Shown here one piece after another: positions 53,937-61,894 of a DNA stretch of 64,000 nucleotides. The notes under the pieces were generated by a model, which was not told where the DNA came from, did no database searches, and saw only the letters and a list, made by a program, of their open reading frames with translations. The position numbers and the translations under genes are program-made. Within the stretch, counting starts at the first letter, position 1, and every line of letters begins with the position of its first letter. Origin of the DNA: Hyphomicrobiales bacterium (GTDB lineage Bacteria > Pseudomonadota > Alphaproteobacteria > Rhizobiales > OSC116); contig JABSRZ010000010.1 of the NCBI GenBank assembly GCA_013214705.1, positions 1 to 64,000 on the forward strand, written 5' to 3'.

Positions 53937-53972
53937 GCAAACCATTTTAGCCTATTTAGGCCAACCATAAAG
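53927..53972 (+). repeat. 23-bp tandem duplication with hairpins over the deoA stop codon
   Basis: GCCT-ATTT-AGGC occurs at 53927-53938, holding the deoA TAG, and again at 53950-53961. Each copy is followed by MAACCAT, giving a 23-bp unit. The second copy runs into the AGGAGG ribosome binding site of deoB at 53971-53976. Confidence 0.75.
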
Positions 53973-53980
53973 GAGGCAGC

Positions 53981-55207
53981 ATGGCGCGGGTATTTTTATT
54001 GATATTAGATAGTTTTGGTGTTGGTGGCGCGGCAGATGCCGATAAATTTGGCGATGTCGGCTCGGATACATTTTTACACATTGCCCAAAGCTGTGCTTTA
54101 GGCAAGGCCAACAAAGAGGGCATGCGGGCAGGTGGGTTGCACTTGCCAAACTTAGCCGCGCTTGGATTGGGCTTGGCGGGGCAGGCATCATCTGGCACAT
54201 TAGCGCCTAATTTTAGCGCCACACCCAAAATTATTGGCAAATGGGGTTTTGCGATTGAGCAATCTAACGGCAAAGACACCCCCACTGGCCATTGGGAAAT
54301 TGGCGGCTTTAAGGTCGACATCGATTGGGGTTATTTTCCGCAAACTATACCGTGTTTTCCGGATGATTTGATTGCCGAATTTTGCAAACGTGCCAAGTTA
54401 CCCGGGGTATTGGCCAATCAACACGCCTCTGGCATACCGGTGATTAAACAATTTGGCGAAGAAAGCCTAAAAACTGGCAAACCGATTGTTTACACATCGG
54501 TCGATAGCGTGTTCCAAATTGCCGCGCATGAGGAACATTTCGGCCTCGATAGATTATACGAGGTTTGCCAAATAGCCTTTGAGCTAACCGCGCCGTTAAA
54601 CATTGGCCGGGTGATAGCTAGGCCATTTATTGGCAATGATGCCAACGACTTTAGCCGCACCGGCAACCGGCACGATTACGCCATAAAGCCCACACATGAC
54701 ACCATTTTAGACCGCGCCAAAAATGCTGGCAGACAAGTGATTGCGGTGGGCAAAATATCTGACATTTATGCCGGGCGCGGCGTGACCACAAGCTTGCGCG
54801 CGCATTTAAACGACAATATTTTTAACGCCACCTTGGAGGCCGAAAAACTGGCCAAAGATGGTGACTTTGTGATGAGCAATTTTGTCGATTTCGACATGCT
54901 GTTCGGCCACCCGCGCGACGTGCCGGGCTATGCCAATGCGTTAGAAGAATTTGACAAAAGACTGCCCGAACTTTACCAAAAACTGCAGGATGATGACATT
55001 ATCATCTTAACCGCCGACCATGGCAATGACCCAACATGGGAAGGCAGCAACCACACCCGCGAACATGTGCCAGTGCTGGTTTACGGCAAAAACCTAACCC
55101 CCGGCACAATCGGCGCAAGGCAAAGCTTCTGCGACATAGCCGAAACCGTCGCCGAAGCGTTAAACCTGCCACATACGGGCGGTATTGGGGTCAGCTTTTT
55201 ATGTTAA
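53981..55207 (+). CDS. deoB: Phosphopentomutase
   Basis: A 408-residue alkaline-phosphatase-fold mutase that interconverts (deoxy)ribose 1- and 5-phosphates. Metal-site segments are LDSFGVGGAADADKFGDVGSDT at the start and ADHGNDPTWEGSNHTREHVPVLVYG near the end. The phospho-Thr region DTPTGHWE and SVDSVFQIAAHE are intact. A full AGGAGG precedes the ATG. It is the last gene of the nucleoside operon and converges with the CBASS module 22 bp on. Confidence 0.96.
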   Translation: MARVFLLILDSFGVGGAADADKFGDVGSDTFLHIAQSCALGKANKEGMRAGGLHLPNLAALGLGLAGQASSGTLAPNFSATPKIIGKWGFAIEQSNGKDTPTGHWEIGGFKVDIDWGYFPQTIPCFPDDLIAEFCKRAKLPGVLANQHASGIPVIKQFGEESLKTGKPIVYTSVDSVFQIAAHEEHFGLDRLYEVCQIAFELTAPLNIGRVIARPFIGNDANDFSRTGNRHDYAIKPTHDTILDRAKNAGRQVIAVGKISDIYAGRGVTTSLRAHLNDNIFNATLEAEKLAKDGDFVMSNFVDFDMLFGHPRDVPGYANALEEFDKRLPELYQKLQDDDIIILTADHGNDPTWEGSNHTREHVPVLVYGKNLTPGTIGARQSFCDIAETVAEALNLPHTGGIGVSFLC

Positions 55208-55221
55208 GATGATCTAAATGA
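55207..55221. repeat. Left copy of a 15-bp direct repeat flanking the CBASS module
   Basis: AGATGATCTAAATGA begins at the last base of the deoB stop codon. It matches the copy at 56838-56852 at 14 of 15 positions. The pair brackets the two CBASS genes exactly. Confidence 0.55.
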
Positions 55222-55229
55222 AGTTGCTG

Positions 55230-55853
55230 CTAAAATATATCTTTGAAACAGTCAGCTTTATCTTTAGATAAAAATTCTAGTTCCATATCGCCAGCCATTT
55301 GCCGAGCGTTATAGTATTGGCCTTCCATTCCTTTTAACGATTTTATAACTTTGAGTTTGGCTGAACCTTCATGGTCTTTACTTCTATGTTTAAACTCTGC
55401 CTTTGGCGTGTTTAAATAAGTGTAACTTAACCAAATTTCTCCAGTATTTTCGATAGTCTCTAAGCTGGCAGAGTTGCTGTAACTACTGGATTCTTTTGTG
55501 TGTAATGCCACATTAAGAGAATTAAAACCTTGATTAATCACGAGGACAAAAGGAATAGGGTCTGGTGATTTCCCAGTTTTCGGATCCACCCAGATCGTTT
55601 TTAAGTAACCTTTCCATGTTCCTTCAAGTACTGGTGTTTTAACAATTAGAGGATATAAAAGTTTGAACTTCCACAACCATTTTTTAAAAACAATCCAACT
55701 GATATAGTCAATGCCAACAACTAACGTGAGGCAACCTAGAACTCCCCACAAATCATTGAAGCCGATACCTTTAAACTGCATAATTAGCACTAACCAAAAA
55801 AAGGAGTATATCAGGATGGCATAGATGTATTGTTTTTCAAATTTTGTGTTCAT
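55230..55853 (-). CDS. cap15: Cap15-like CBASS effector (two-TM, beta-rich S-2TMbeta protein)
   Basis: A 207-residue protein with two membrane helices near residues 9-26 and 35-55. A beta-strand-rich cytoplasmic domain (about 75-207) starts at PVLEGTWKGYLKTIW and alternates polar and hydrophobic residues as in a small barrel. This is the layout of the SMODS-associated 2TM beta-strand effectors (Cap15), which bind the cyclic nucleotide made by the partner enzyme and damage the inner membrane to abort infection. Its ATG overlaps the stop of the CD-NTase gene (ATGA), so the two are translationally coupled. The assignment rests on topology plus partner. Confidence 0.82.
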   Translation of the reverse strand: MNTKFEKQYIYAILIYSFFWLVLIMQFKGIGFNDLWGVLGCLTLVVGIDYISWIVFKKWLWKFKLLYPLIVKTPVLEGTWKGYLKTIWVDPKTGKSPDPIPFVLVINQGFNSLNVALHTKESSSYSNSASLETIENTGEIWLSYTYLNTPKAEFKHRSKDHEGSAKLKVIKSLKGMEGQYYNARQMAGDMELEFLSKDKADCFKDIF

Positions 55854-56734
55854 TTGGCCAAATATCCTTTTGCTTCTCTAATAAAACTGTTCAATTGTAT
55901 TTGATTCCACGGCTGGGTTTCTGAAAATAGAAGCTTTAAACCACTAACTTCCGTCCAAGTTGACGGGTTAGCAAAGACATTTGTATCCTCCTGAATGTAG
56001 TCCATAATATTATGAACTAAAGTTACGATATCTTGTACGGCATAAGTATCATTTGGCACGTTGAATGCAGCACACTCAAGTAGAAAACCTGGAATTATCA
56101 AAGCCGATTCATAACCCTCGTCTTGCATCAAATTCTTGAGGTTTTTTAAAATTCTAACAACCTTTTTATACCTTTTTGAGGTTTGTGTATTCTTTGTCAC
56201 ACCATTAGCGTAGTGTTGATCTGGAAAGTTGACAATAAAGTTTTCGTCCCCAGTTTTCATTTTATAACCGCTGATAATTTGACCGTTGTCTTGGTAAGCA
56301 AAATAATTGAAAAAAACAGCAACATCCGCCTCCACCCTGTAGGAATTTGCTTTAATATCAAAAGCTTTATTACCTTGAGTTACACTTGATAAAGGGAAGT
56401 GGTTACTAAGCGCTTGTTCGACATCTCTCTTGAAATCAATGAACCCGTAGCTTGCGGTCGTCAAATTTAGGCTTTTTAAATCGAAGGTGCCCAAACTTTC
56501 ACGATATGCAGAGTCACGACAGGCAACGCAAATATCAACATCACTATTTTGGCGAACATTGACTCTGTTTTTATATGAGCCTTGTAAGAAAACTATATAA
56601 TCAACATTTGCAAGCGCGTTATGTTTCGCAAGTGCATTTCTGATGCCAGTGATTGCGTTTTCGCAACGGGTTGCCTCTGTATCTGCGGGGCCACGAGACC
56701 AGTGGTTGAATGTGTCTGTCCAATTTTTAGGCAT
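55850..56734 (-). CDS. CBASS cyclic oligonucleotide synthase (CD-NTase, SMODS family)
   Basis: A 294-residue cGAS/DncV-like nucleotidyltransferase. The start is the ATG at 56734 with TGAGG upstream; a longer frame to 56809 adds 25 poorly supported residues. The N-terminal helix (WTDTFNHWSRGPADTEATRCENA) leads to GSYKNRVNVRQNSDVDI with G52-S53 and metal ligands D65 and D67. The third acid is D137 in YRVEADVAVFF. The rest is the helical OAS-C-like half. It would make a cyclic di- or trinucleotide when phage infection is sensed and so activate the Cap15-like partner. The clade and product cannot be set by eye. Base composition is more AT-rich than in the flanking genes. Confidence 0.9.
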   Translation of the reverse strand: MPKNWTDTFNHWSRGPADTEATRCENAITGIRNALAKHNALANVDYIVFLQGSYKNRVNVRQNSDVDICVACRDSAYRESLGTFDLKSLNLTTASYGFIDFKRDVEQALSNHFPLSSVTQGNKAFDIKANSYRVEADVAVFFNYFAYQDNGQIISGYKMKTGDENFIVNFPDQHYANGVTKNTQTSKRYKKVVRILKNLKNLMQDEGYESALIIPGFLLECAAFNVPNDTYAVQDIVTLVHNIMDYIQEDTNVFANPSTWTEVSGLKLLFSETQPWNQIQLNSFIREAKGYLAK

Positions 56735-56768
56735 GTAAAACCTCACCATTCCTATTAGTTGAAACAAA

Positions 56769-56796
56769 TATATATGCAATTCACAACAAATATCAA
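56769..56796 (-). promoter_or_regulatory. Candidate promoter of the CBASS operon
   Basis: On the minus strand TTGATA (complement of 56791-56796) is followed after 16 bp by TATATA (56769-56774). It would give a leader of about 30 nt before the CD-NTase ATG at 56734. The region is AT-rich, so chance matches are possible. Confidence 0.4.
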
Positions 56797-56837
56797 TGTT
56801 TATTAACAATTTGACAATATAAATCGTGAAAAATAGC

Positions 56838-56852
56838 AGATGATCTATATGA
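56838..56852. repeat. Right copy of a 15-bp direct repeat flanking the CBASS module
   Basis: AGATGATCTATATGA overlaps the stop codon of the kinase-like gene (56845-56847). It differs from the left copy (55207-55221) at a single position. Confidence 0.55.
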
Positions 56853-57411
56853 TATCAAGTATGTCTCGTCCATCAACAACAAGGTCGGCGAAGGTTTTGG
56901 GGTTATCTTGCTGCATATATATTTTTTCGGCTTTTAGCCAGTTTTGCCATAATTGTTTTACTTCTTCTATGCTGTTGCCTTGGTTTTTGTCGCGGGCTAG
57001 GCCGCGGATTAGGCAGATGTCTGTGGGGGTATCGACAAATATGGCTAGGCTTAAAAATGGGCGCAGTTCCTGGCGTAGTGCGCCTACGCCTTCGATGATC
57101 ATAATAGGGGTGATAGGTTGGTTTATGACTGGTTGTGGGGTGTGATTTGCCCACCATTTTGAGCGGGGATAGTTTAGCAGTTTCGTACCCGAAACAATGG
57201 GCGCAAACACCGCTTCAATTATTTTATCGCTCCATGCAAATGGCACGTCATGGCTGGCAAAATCGTCGGTGTGGATAATCTCGGCATTCAGTTGCTTGGC
57301 CAATATTGTTGCCAAACTGGTTTTGCCACTGCCGCCATGGCCATCGATGCCGATGAATTTTACCCCACCGGTTTTGGCGGGTTTATCGGCGAGCAAAGCG
57401 GTTATATTCAT
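56845..57411 (-). CDS. Uridine kinase-like P-loop kinase
   Basis: A 188-residue P-loop protein with Walker A G-x4-GKT at 24-31 (GHGGSGKT) and a following HTDDF segment with the catalytic acid. A Walker B-like strand ends MIIEGVGAL, and an RxxxRD lid (LIRGLARDK) is present. This is the pattern of the uridine kinase/phosphoribulokinase class, but the sequence is not close to the classical Udk, so the substrate (uridine, another nucleoside or a vitamin) is uncertain. Its start overlaps the LysE gene stop by 4 bp. It converges towards deoB with the CBASS genes in between. Confidence 0.78.
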   Translation of the reverse strand: MNITALLADKPAKTGGVKFIGIDGHGGSGKTSLATILAKQLNAEIIHTDDFASHDVPFAWSDKIIEAVFAPIVSGTKLLNYPRSKWWANHTPQPVINQPITPIMIIEGVGALRQELRPFLSLAIFVDTPTDICLIRGLARDKNQGNSIEEVKQLWQNWLKAEKIYMQQDNPKTFADLVVDGRDILDII

Positions 57412-58037
57412 ATTGCGTCTGACAAAAGAATTTTAACGCCCGCAAAGCCAAATGCCGCTGCAAACACAGTTTCGAACCAGCGTTTTAGCGATATATAAAC
57501 CTTTACCACCTTGCCGATCGAAAATATCAAGGCATATATATGCAGCAACAACACGCCTTGTAACGCTACACAGATAACCACTATCGCCAAATCGCTAAAG
57601 GCGGCATCGGCTGGCACACCAATAGAATATAGCGCGGTAAAAAACAATATCGCCTTGGGGTTGGTTATATGCAGCGCCAAGCCTTTTAAGAATGTAACGT
57701 TATAGGCTGTGGGTTTTGATATTTTGGGTTGGTCTTTTTTGTTGGCTGTTAGGGCAGATCGCAAGTTTTTGTAGGCTAAATATAACAGATACGCCGAAGC
57801 AAAATATCGAAAAACATCTACAAATAAGGGGTTGGCGGCCAAAATAACCCCAAGCCCAAGTGCTGCAGATACATTCCAAATAATCGAGCCTGTGCTAATG
57901 CCAGACGCCATTACCAAGCCCTGTTTACGGCCTTGCCCCATAGATGTGGCGATAATGGCTAATGTTGCTGGGCCCGGGCTAATCAGGGTGATGAATGAAA
58001 AGCCCAAAATGAGCAATAGGTTAAGTTCGCTATGCAT
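57408..58037 (-). CDS. LysE/RhtB-family amino acid exporter
   Basis: A 209-residue membrane protein with about six helices. The RhtB/LysE signature is near the N-terminus: FSFITLISPGPATLAIIATSMGQGRKQGLVMASGISTG. The middle carries KGLALHITNPKAILFF. Members export lysine, homoserine, threonine, cysteine-related compounds or other small amines. It is the first gene of a two-gene unit with the kinase, whose start overlaps its stop. Confidence 0.9.
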   Translation of the reverse strand: MHSELNLLLILGFSFITLISPGPATLAIIATSMGQGRKQGLVMASGISTGSIIWNVSAALGLGVILAANPLFVDVFRYFASAYLLYLAYKNLRSALTANKKDQPKISKPTAYNVTFLKGLALHITNPKAILFFTALYSIGVPADAAFSDLAIVVICVALQGVLLLHIYALIFSIGKVVKVYISLKRWFETVFAAAFGFAGVKILLSDAI

Positions 58038-58079
58038 ATACTGGCCTTATCTTTGAACGAAACTTAACCTAATGCGTTG

Positions 58080-59162
58080 TTAGTCGGTTGTCCATTTAAA
58101 CAATATGAGCGTTAGGCCGAAGCATATAATTGTCCAAATGCTCATATTTATCAGGCTGTAACTAATGTCGCTTAAACTTGCGCCTTTATAGACAATGGCC
58201 CGCATGGCATCGGCAAATGGCCCGAGCGGAAACAGGTCGGCCAAGCTTTTGACAATCTGCGGAAATCCGCCCTGCGGTATGTATAAATCGGACGCGAAAG
58301 TGGCGGGGTAGAATAGCAGATTGGCAATGCCGGTGACCATGCCGACCGCCATAATACGTGCCGAAATAAGCAAAGCTAGCGACAGAAATGTGAGTGTGCC
58401 GAGGCTTATCAGCAAAAATAATTTGCCAATTAACGCCAGATCAAACACCGCGTCCATGCCATAGACCCAATCGGCTACAAATAGGAATATGAAGCTAAAA
58501 CCCAGCAATATCAAATATCGGGTGCTGGTGAAGGCGGCAATAAACTTCCACTTTTGAAGTGGATATAGATGATAGGCTTTAAACGCGCCTTTGGCTCGTT
58601 GCTCGACCAAAAATGTGCAAAACCCAAACAGGCTGGTGGAGATTAAAATCATCCCCATCACCCCGGGTATAAGATATTGGCCGTATTTTAAACCTTGCAA
58701 TATGGGGGCCTCGCTGGGCGCAACAATGTTAAGCACATAATCCCATTTTTCATAGCCAATCTCGCCCATCGCGTTGACTAACATCAGCGCATATATACGG
58801 CTATAAGTGTTTAGCGGCGCATCTTTTTGAACCTGAATGTCTATTTTTTCGGCAGCATTTTGGGGTATGGTGATGACCACCCCATTGCTGAATTTGGCAT
58901 TCTCAACGGTTAGTTTTTGGATGTCAAACACCACGCCGCGCGAGGAGCCCAAAATGGTTTTAAGGTCCTTGGTGAATCTTTCGGCACGTGCGCCTTCGCC
59001 AGATATTTTAACATAAGTTTTGGACGGGCCATCATTGCCACCAAAGGCCAACATTAGCAAAAATAGCAATAAAACCGGAAACAAAAAGGTGAAAAACAGC
59101 GCAAAACTGTTGCGGAAATACGACTTTAAATCGATTAACGCCAATTGAATGAATAATGACAT
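58080..59162 (-). CDS. ABC-2 type exporter permease
   Basis: A 360-residue permease from the ATG at 59162; a longer frame to 59219 overlaps the ATPase gene. The first helix (SFALFFTFLFPVLLLFLLMLAFGG) is followed by an extracytoplasmic domain (about 50-155). Five further helices follow, with the ABC-2 motif region YLIPGVMGMILISTSLFGFCTFLVEQRAKGAFKAYHLYPL and the late FYPATFASDLYIPQGGFPQIVKSLADLFPLGPF. It works with the preceding ATPase to export a drug, lipid or polysaccharide. The substrate is unknown. Confidence 0.85.
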   Translation of the reverse strand: MSLFIQLALIDLKSYFRNSFALFFTFLFPVLLLFLLMLAFGGNDGPSKTYVKISGEGARAERFTKDLKTILGSSRGVVFDIQKLTVENAKFSNGVVITIPQNAAEKIDIQVQKDAPLNTYSRIYALMLVNAMGEIGYEKWDYVLNIVAPSEAPILQGLKYGQYLIPGVMGMILISTSLFGFCTFLVEQRAKGAFKAYHLYPLQKWKFIAAFTSTRYLILLGFSFIFLFVADWVYGMDAVFDLALIGKLFLLISLGTLTFLSLALLISARIMAVGMVTGIANLLFYPATFASDLYIPQGGFPQIVKSLADLFPLGPFADAMRAIVYKGASLSDISYSLINMSIWTIICFGLTLILFKWTTD

Positions 59163-59163
59163 A

Positions 59164-60081
59164 TTAGCTCGCATATGAGGTTGAAATTTTAAGAATATCG
59201 GCGCTATTGGTGTGCGCAAATGAGTAAGACTTTAAGTTATGGCGTTTTACCAGCGCTAGAAAATCGCCCTCCATATTGCCATTGCCAAAAATATCTACAT
59301 GGCCATTTTGGCGAAAATGCTGTTTGACATCCGCAATATGCTTAATCTGGGTTTCGATAGCCGCTGCATCATCATTCTCTCCTATAAATATTTGCGCATG
59401 GTGGCTGCCAATGATGTTTTCGATAAAATCTTTGCGGGTTTCTAGGTAGGTATTTGTGCCGCCGTAAATGGTCATTATTTCATCGCAAATGTCTAGCTCA
59501 TACGGGTGATGAGTGACCAGCATTATTGAGCAGCCTTCGTTGGTAACTATATATTTTAGCAGGCTAATGAGGGTTTCAGCCATGGTTTTATCGAGCGCAG
59601 CGCTTGGCTCATCTAAGGTTATAAATGATGGCAGATGCGCCAAAGCCATGAATAAATTTACCCGCTGCTTTTGACCGCCAGATAATTTGTCTAAGCGTTT
59701 GCTGCTAATTTCCGCTAGGGCTAAATCGTCATAAACCCGTGTGGATTGCTGGTTATAAAGCGCCTTGTGCAAAGCCACCATTTCGCTGACCTTAATGGTT
59801 TCTGAAAACGCAAAAACCTGCAATTGACTGCCCAAATTTTGCCGATTTTTCGCCTCTGAGAAAAAGTCTTTTTGGGTTTTACCGTCTATCCAAATCTTGG
59901 CAATTTGCGGTTTTTTAAGGTCTAATACAGCTTCGACAAAGGTGGTTTTGCCGCTGCCATTCGGCCCAATTATGCCGGTAATTTTGCCCTTGGCTATGTT
60001 AATATCGGCAAAAGAAAATTGCGTGCCATCTTCAAAGACTAGTTTTAAATCATCGACCTGTACTATATATTTTTGGTTCAT
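59164..60081 (-). CDS. ABC exporter ATPase
   Basis: A 305-residue single-domain ATPase. It has Walker A GPNGSGKTT, signature LSGGQKQRVNL, Walker B FITLDEPSAALDKT and the H-loop MLVTHHPYE. The C-terminal 80 residues form a substrate-class extension typical of CcmA/DrrA-like exporters. The permease gene starts one base after its stop. An ABC-2 export function follows from the pairing. Confidence 0.9.
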   Translation of the reverse strand: MNQKYIVQVDDLKLVFEDGTQFSFADINIAKGKITGIIGPNGSGKTTFVEAVLDLKKPQIAKIWIDGKTQKDFFSEAKNRQNLGSQLQVFAFSETIKVSEMVALHKALYNQQSTRVYDDLALAEISSKRLDKLSGGQKQRVNLFMALAHLPSFITLDEPSAALDKTMAETLISLLKYIVTNEGCSIMLVTHHPYELDICDEIMTIYGGTNTYLETRKDFIENIIGSHHAQIFIGENDDAAAIETQIKHIADVKQHFRQNGHVDIFGNGNMEGDFLALVKRHNLKSYSFAHTNSADILKISTSYAS

Positions 60082-60254
60082 ATATGCTCCTTATAAAGTC
60101 TGGCTATAATGGGTTGGCTGTGCCTTGCCCACAAGCTCATATGCGCCAAATATGCCAATTTATTCGTGAACCAGTCACATAATGGTGACCGGATGTGATT
60201 TGCAAATTGGCGATGCGTGAAATAGGCTGATGCCACGCTAACAAAGGTGACATT

Positions 60255-61265
60255 ATGAAATATTTACTTGCAACTATGTTAATATCCACCTCGGTTTTAT
60301 CATCGGTTTTGACCGGCAACGCGGCCGAACAAATCGACGCTGCGGCCAATTTAGAATATGCAAAAAATAGTTATTGGCCGGGTGAATGGCCAGACACTGA
60401 TTTTAGTATATCGAGCATGAATTTACGCGACATTATGTCTGGCGGGGTGCCCAAAGACGGCATCAGAGCCATTGACAACCCAACCTTTAAACCCGTTGCC
60501 GACGAGGTCAGCATTGCCGCTACCGAACCGGTGATTACGGTGATGTTAAACGGCAAAGCCCGCGCTTACCCGCTGCGTTATTTAACCGCCCATGAAATTG
60601 TAAATGATGTATTTCAAGGCATGCCCATTGCGGTGACATTTTGCCCATTATGTAATTCTAGCGTGGTATTTGATGCCCGCATAAAAGGCCAAGCCGTAGA
60701 GTTTGGCACCACGGGTAAATTGCACAATTCGGACCTGGTTATGTATGACCGGCTAACCGAAACTTGGTGGCAGCAATATAATGGCACCGGCATAGTCGGC
60801 GAATTAACTGGCCAGAAACTGGCCGTCATCCCGTCGCGGTTAGAAAGTTTAGAACTATTTGTACAGCGGTTTGAGGATGGTGAAATTATGCGTGCCCCGA
60901 CTGCCCGTACCTATGGCTATAACCCTTATGTCAATTATGACAGCAGCTTTAGGCCATTTTTATACCGTGGCGATTATGAAGGCAAAATACCGGCCTTAGC
61001 CCGGGTGGTTGTGGTCGGCGATGTTGGTTATTCGCTCGAATATCTAGCTGAAGTTAAACTGCTGGAGACAGATAATATGCGCATTAGCTGGCAGTCCGGC
61101 CAAAATTCGGCATTAGACCATCAAGTGATTGCCAGAGGCAAAGATGTCGGCAACATTGTGGTGCAAAAACTTAAGGATGGTGAGTGGAGCGACACAGCTT
61201 ATATGGTCAGTTTCGCCTTTGCTTACAAAGCCTTTAACCCGGGCAAAACCATCATTACCGAATGA
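60255..61265 (+). CDS. DUF3179 secreted protein
   Basis: A 336-residue protein with a signal peptide (cleavage near residue 24 after GNA). The DUF3179 domain is recognised from DGIRAIDNPTFKPVADE, GKARAYPLRYLTAHEIVND, the metal- or redox-like MPIAVTFCPLCNSSVVFD, and TGKLHNSDLVMYDRLTETWWQQYNG. The CxxC is conserved in the family, whose function is unknown. It stands alone between an ABC exporter and a convergent AhpD-like gene. The upstream region carries TCACAT/ATGTGA arms of an inverted repeat. Confidence 0.85.
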   Translation: MKYLLATMLISTSVLSSVLTGNAAEQIDAAANLEYAKNSYWPGEWPDTDFSISSMNLRDIMSGGVPKDGIRAIDNPTFKPVADEVSIAATEPVITVMLNGKARAYPLRYLTAHEIVNDVFQGMPIAVTFCPLCNSSVVFDARIKGQAVEFGTTGKLHNSDLVMYDRLTETWWQQYNGTGIVGELTGQKLAVIPSRLESLELFVQRFEDGEIMRAPTARTYGYNPYVNYDSSFRPFLYRGDYEGKIPALARVVVVGDVGYSLEYLAEVKLLETDNMRISWQSGQNSALDHQVIARGKDVGNIVVQKLKDGEWSDTAYMVSFAFAYKAFNPGKTIITE

Positions 61266-61279
61266 GATGGGAAGTTATC

Positions 61280-61885
61280 TTAATCGTGAGACCAATCATC
61301 TGGGGCGTCATTTTTATTCGGCGATAGACCAACAATATCGCCCTTTAAACTGCCGCCTAAACCCATAATGGTGCGGTTGGCATAGGAAAAATAGGCGCTG
61401 ACTTGGTTTATTTCGACTATTTCGCCATCATCCCAACCGGCCGCGCGCATATCAACAATATCTTGCTCGGCAATATTGCCTAGGTCGATGGTTAATTTGC
61501 TGGCATAGCTGAGGGCGGCCATTTGTTTGGCATCAAACGCATGGTCGAGCGTATTGGCCATAATGGCGTTGCGAATGGCATCACTTTTGCTCTGGTTATC
61601 AACCAACCGCTCCATGCCTTTATAATGATGTTCAAAGCAATATTCGCACTGGTTTAAATAAGACACATATGTGCCAATGGCCTCTAAAAACCATTTGTCT
61701 ATTTTATTGCCGCTATGATGCAATATATATTTATAAATATACATATGGCCTTCGAGCGTGTGCGGCCGTAAGCTATGTATTTTCATGATATTGTCGACAT
61801 TGCCATCTGGCCGCAAAATGCGTTTATAAAGTTGTGCCAATTTACCGGTTGCGTCTTTAACATTAATGGTTTTCACCCAGGCCAT
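61280..61885 (-). CDS. AhpD-like/carboxymuconolactone decarboxylase family protein
   Basis: A 201-residue helical protein with the peroxidase-type motif C80-x2-C83-x3-H87 (CEYCFEHH). MRAAGWDDGEIVEINQVSAYFSYANRT follows, the usual second half of this family. Members reduce alkyl hydroperoxides or regenerate peroxiredoxins. It lies 9 bp upstream of sitD's far end on the same strand orientation, so it sits at the head of nothing obvious. A role in oxidative stress beside a Mn/Fe importer is plausible but inferred. Confidence 0.85.
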   Translation of the reverse strand: MAWVKTINVKDATGKLAQLYKRILRPDGNVDNIMKIHSLRPHTLEGHMYIYKYILHHSGNKIDKWFLEAIGTYVSYLNQCEYCFEHHYKGMERLVDNQSKSDAIRNAIMANTLDHAFDAKQMAALSYASKLTIDLGNIAEQDIVDMRAAGWDDGEIVEINQVSAYFSYANRTIMGLGGSLKGDIVGLSPNKNDAPDDWSHD

Positions 61886-61894
61886 AATAAATAC

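Noticed and set aside
56735-56809. 25-residue N-terminal extension of the CD-NTase
   Set aside because: No ribosome binding site precedes the upstream ATG, the stretch overlaps the candidate promoter, and TGAGG fits the ATG at 56734.
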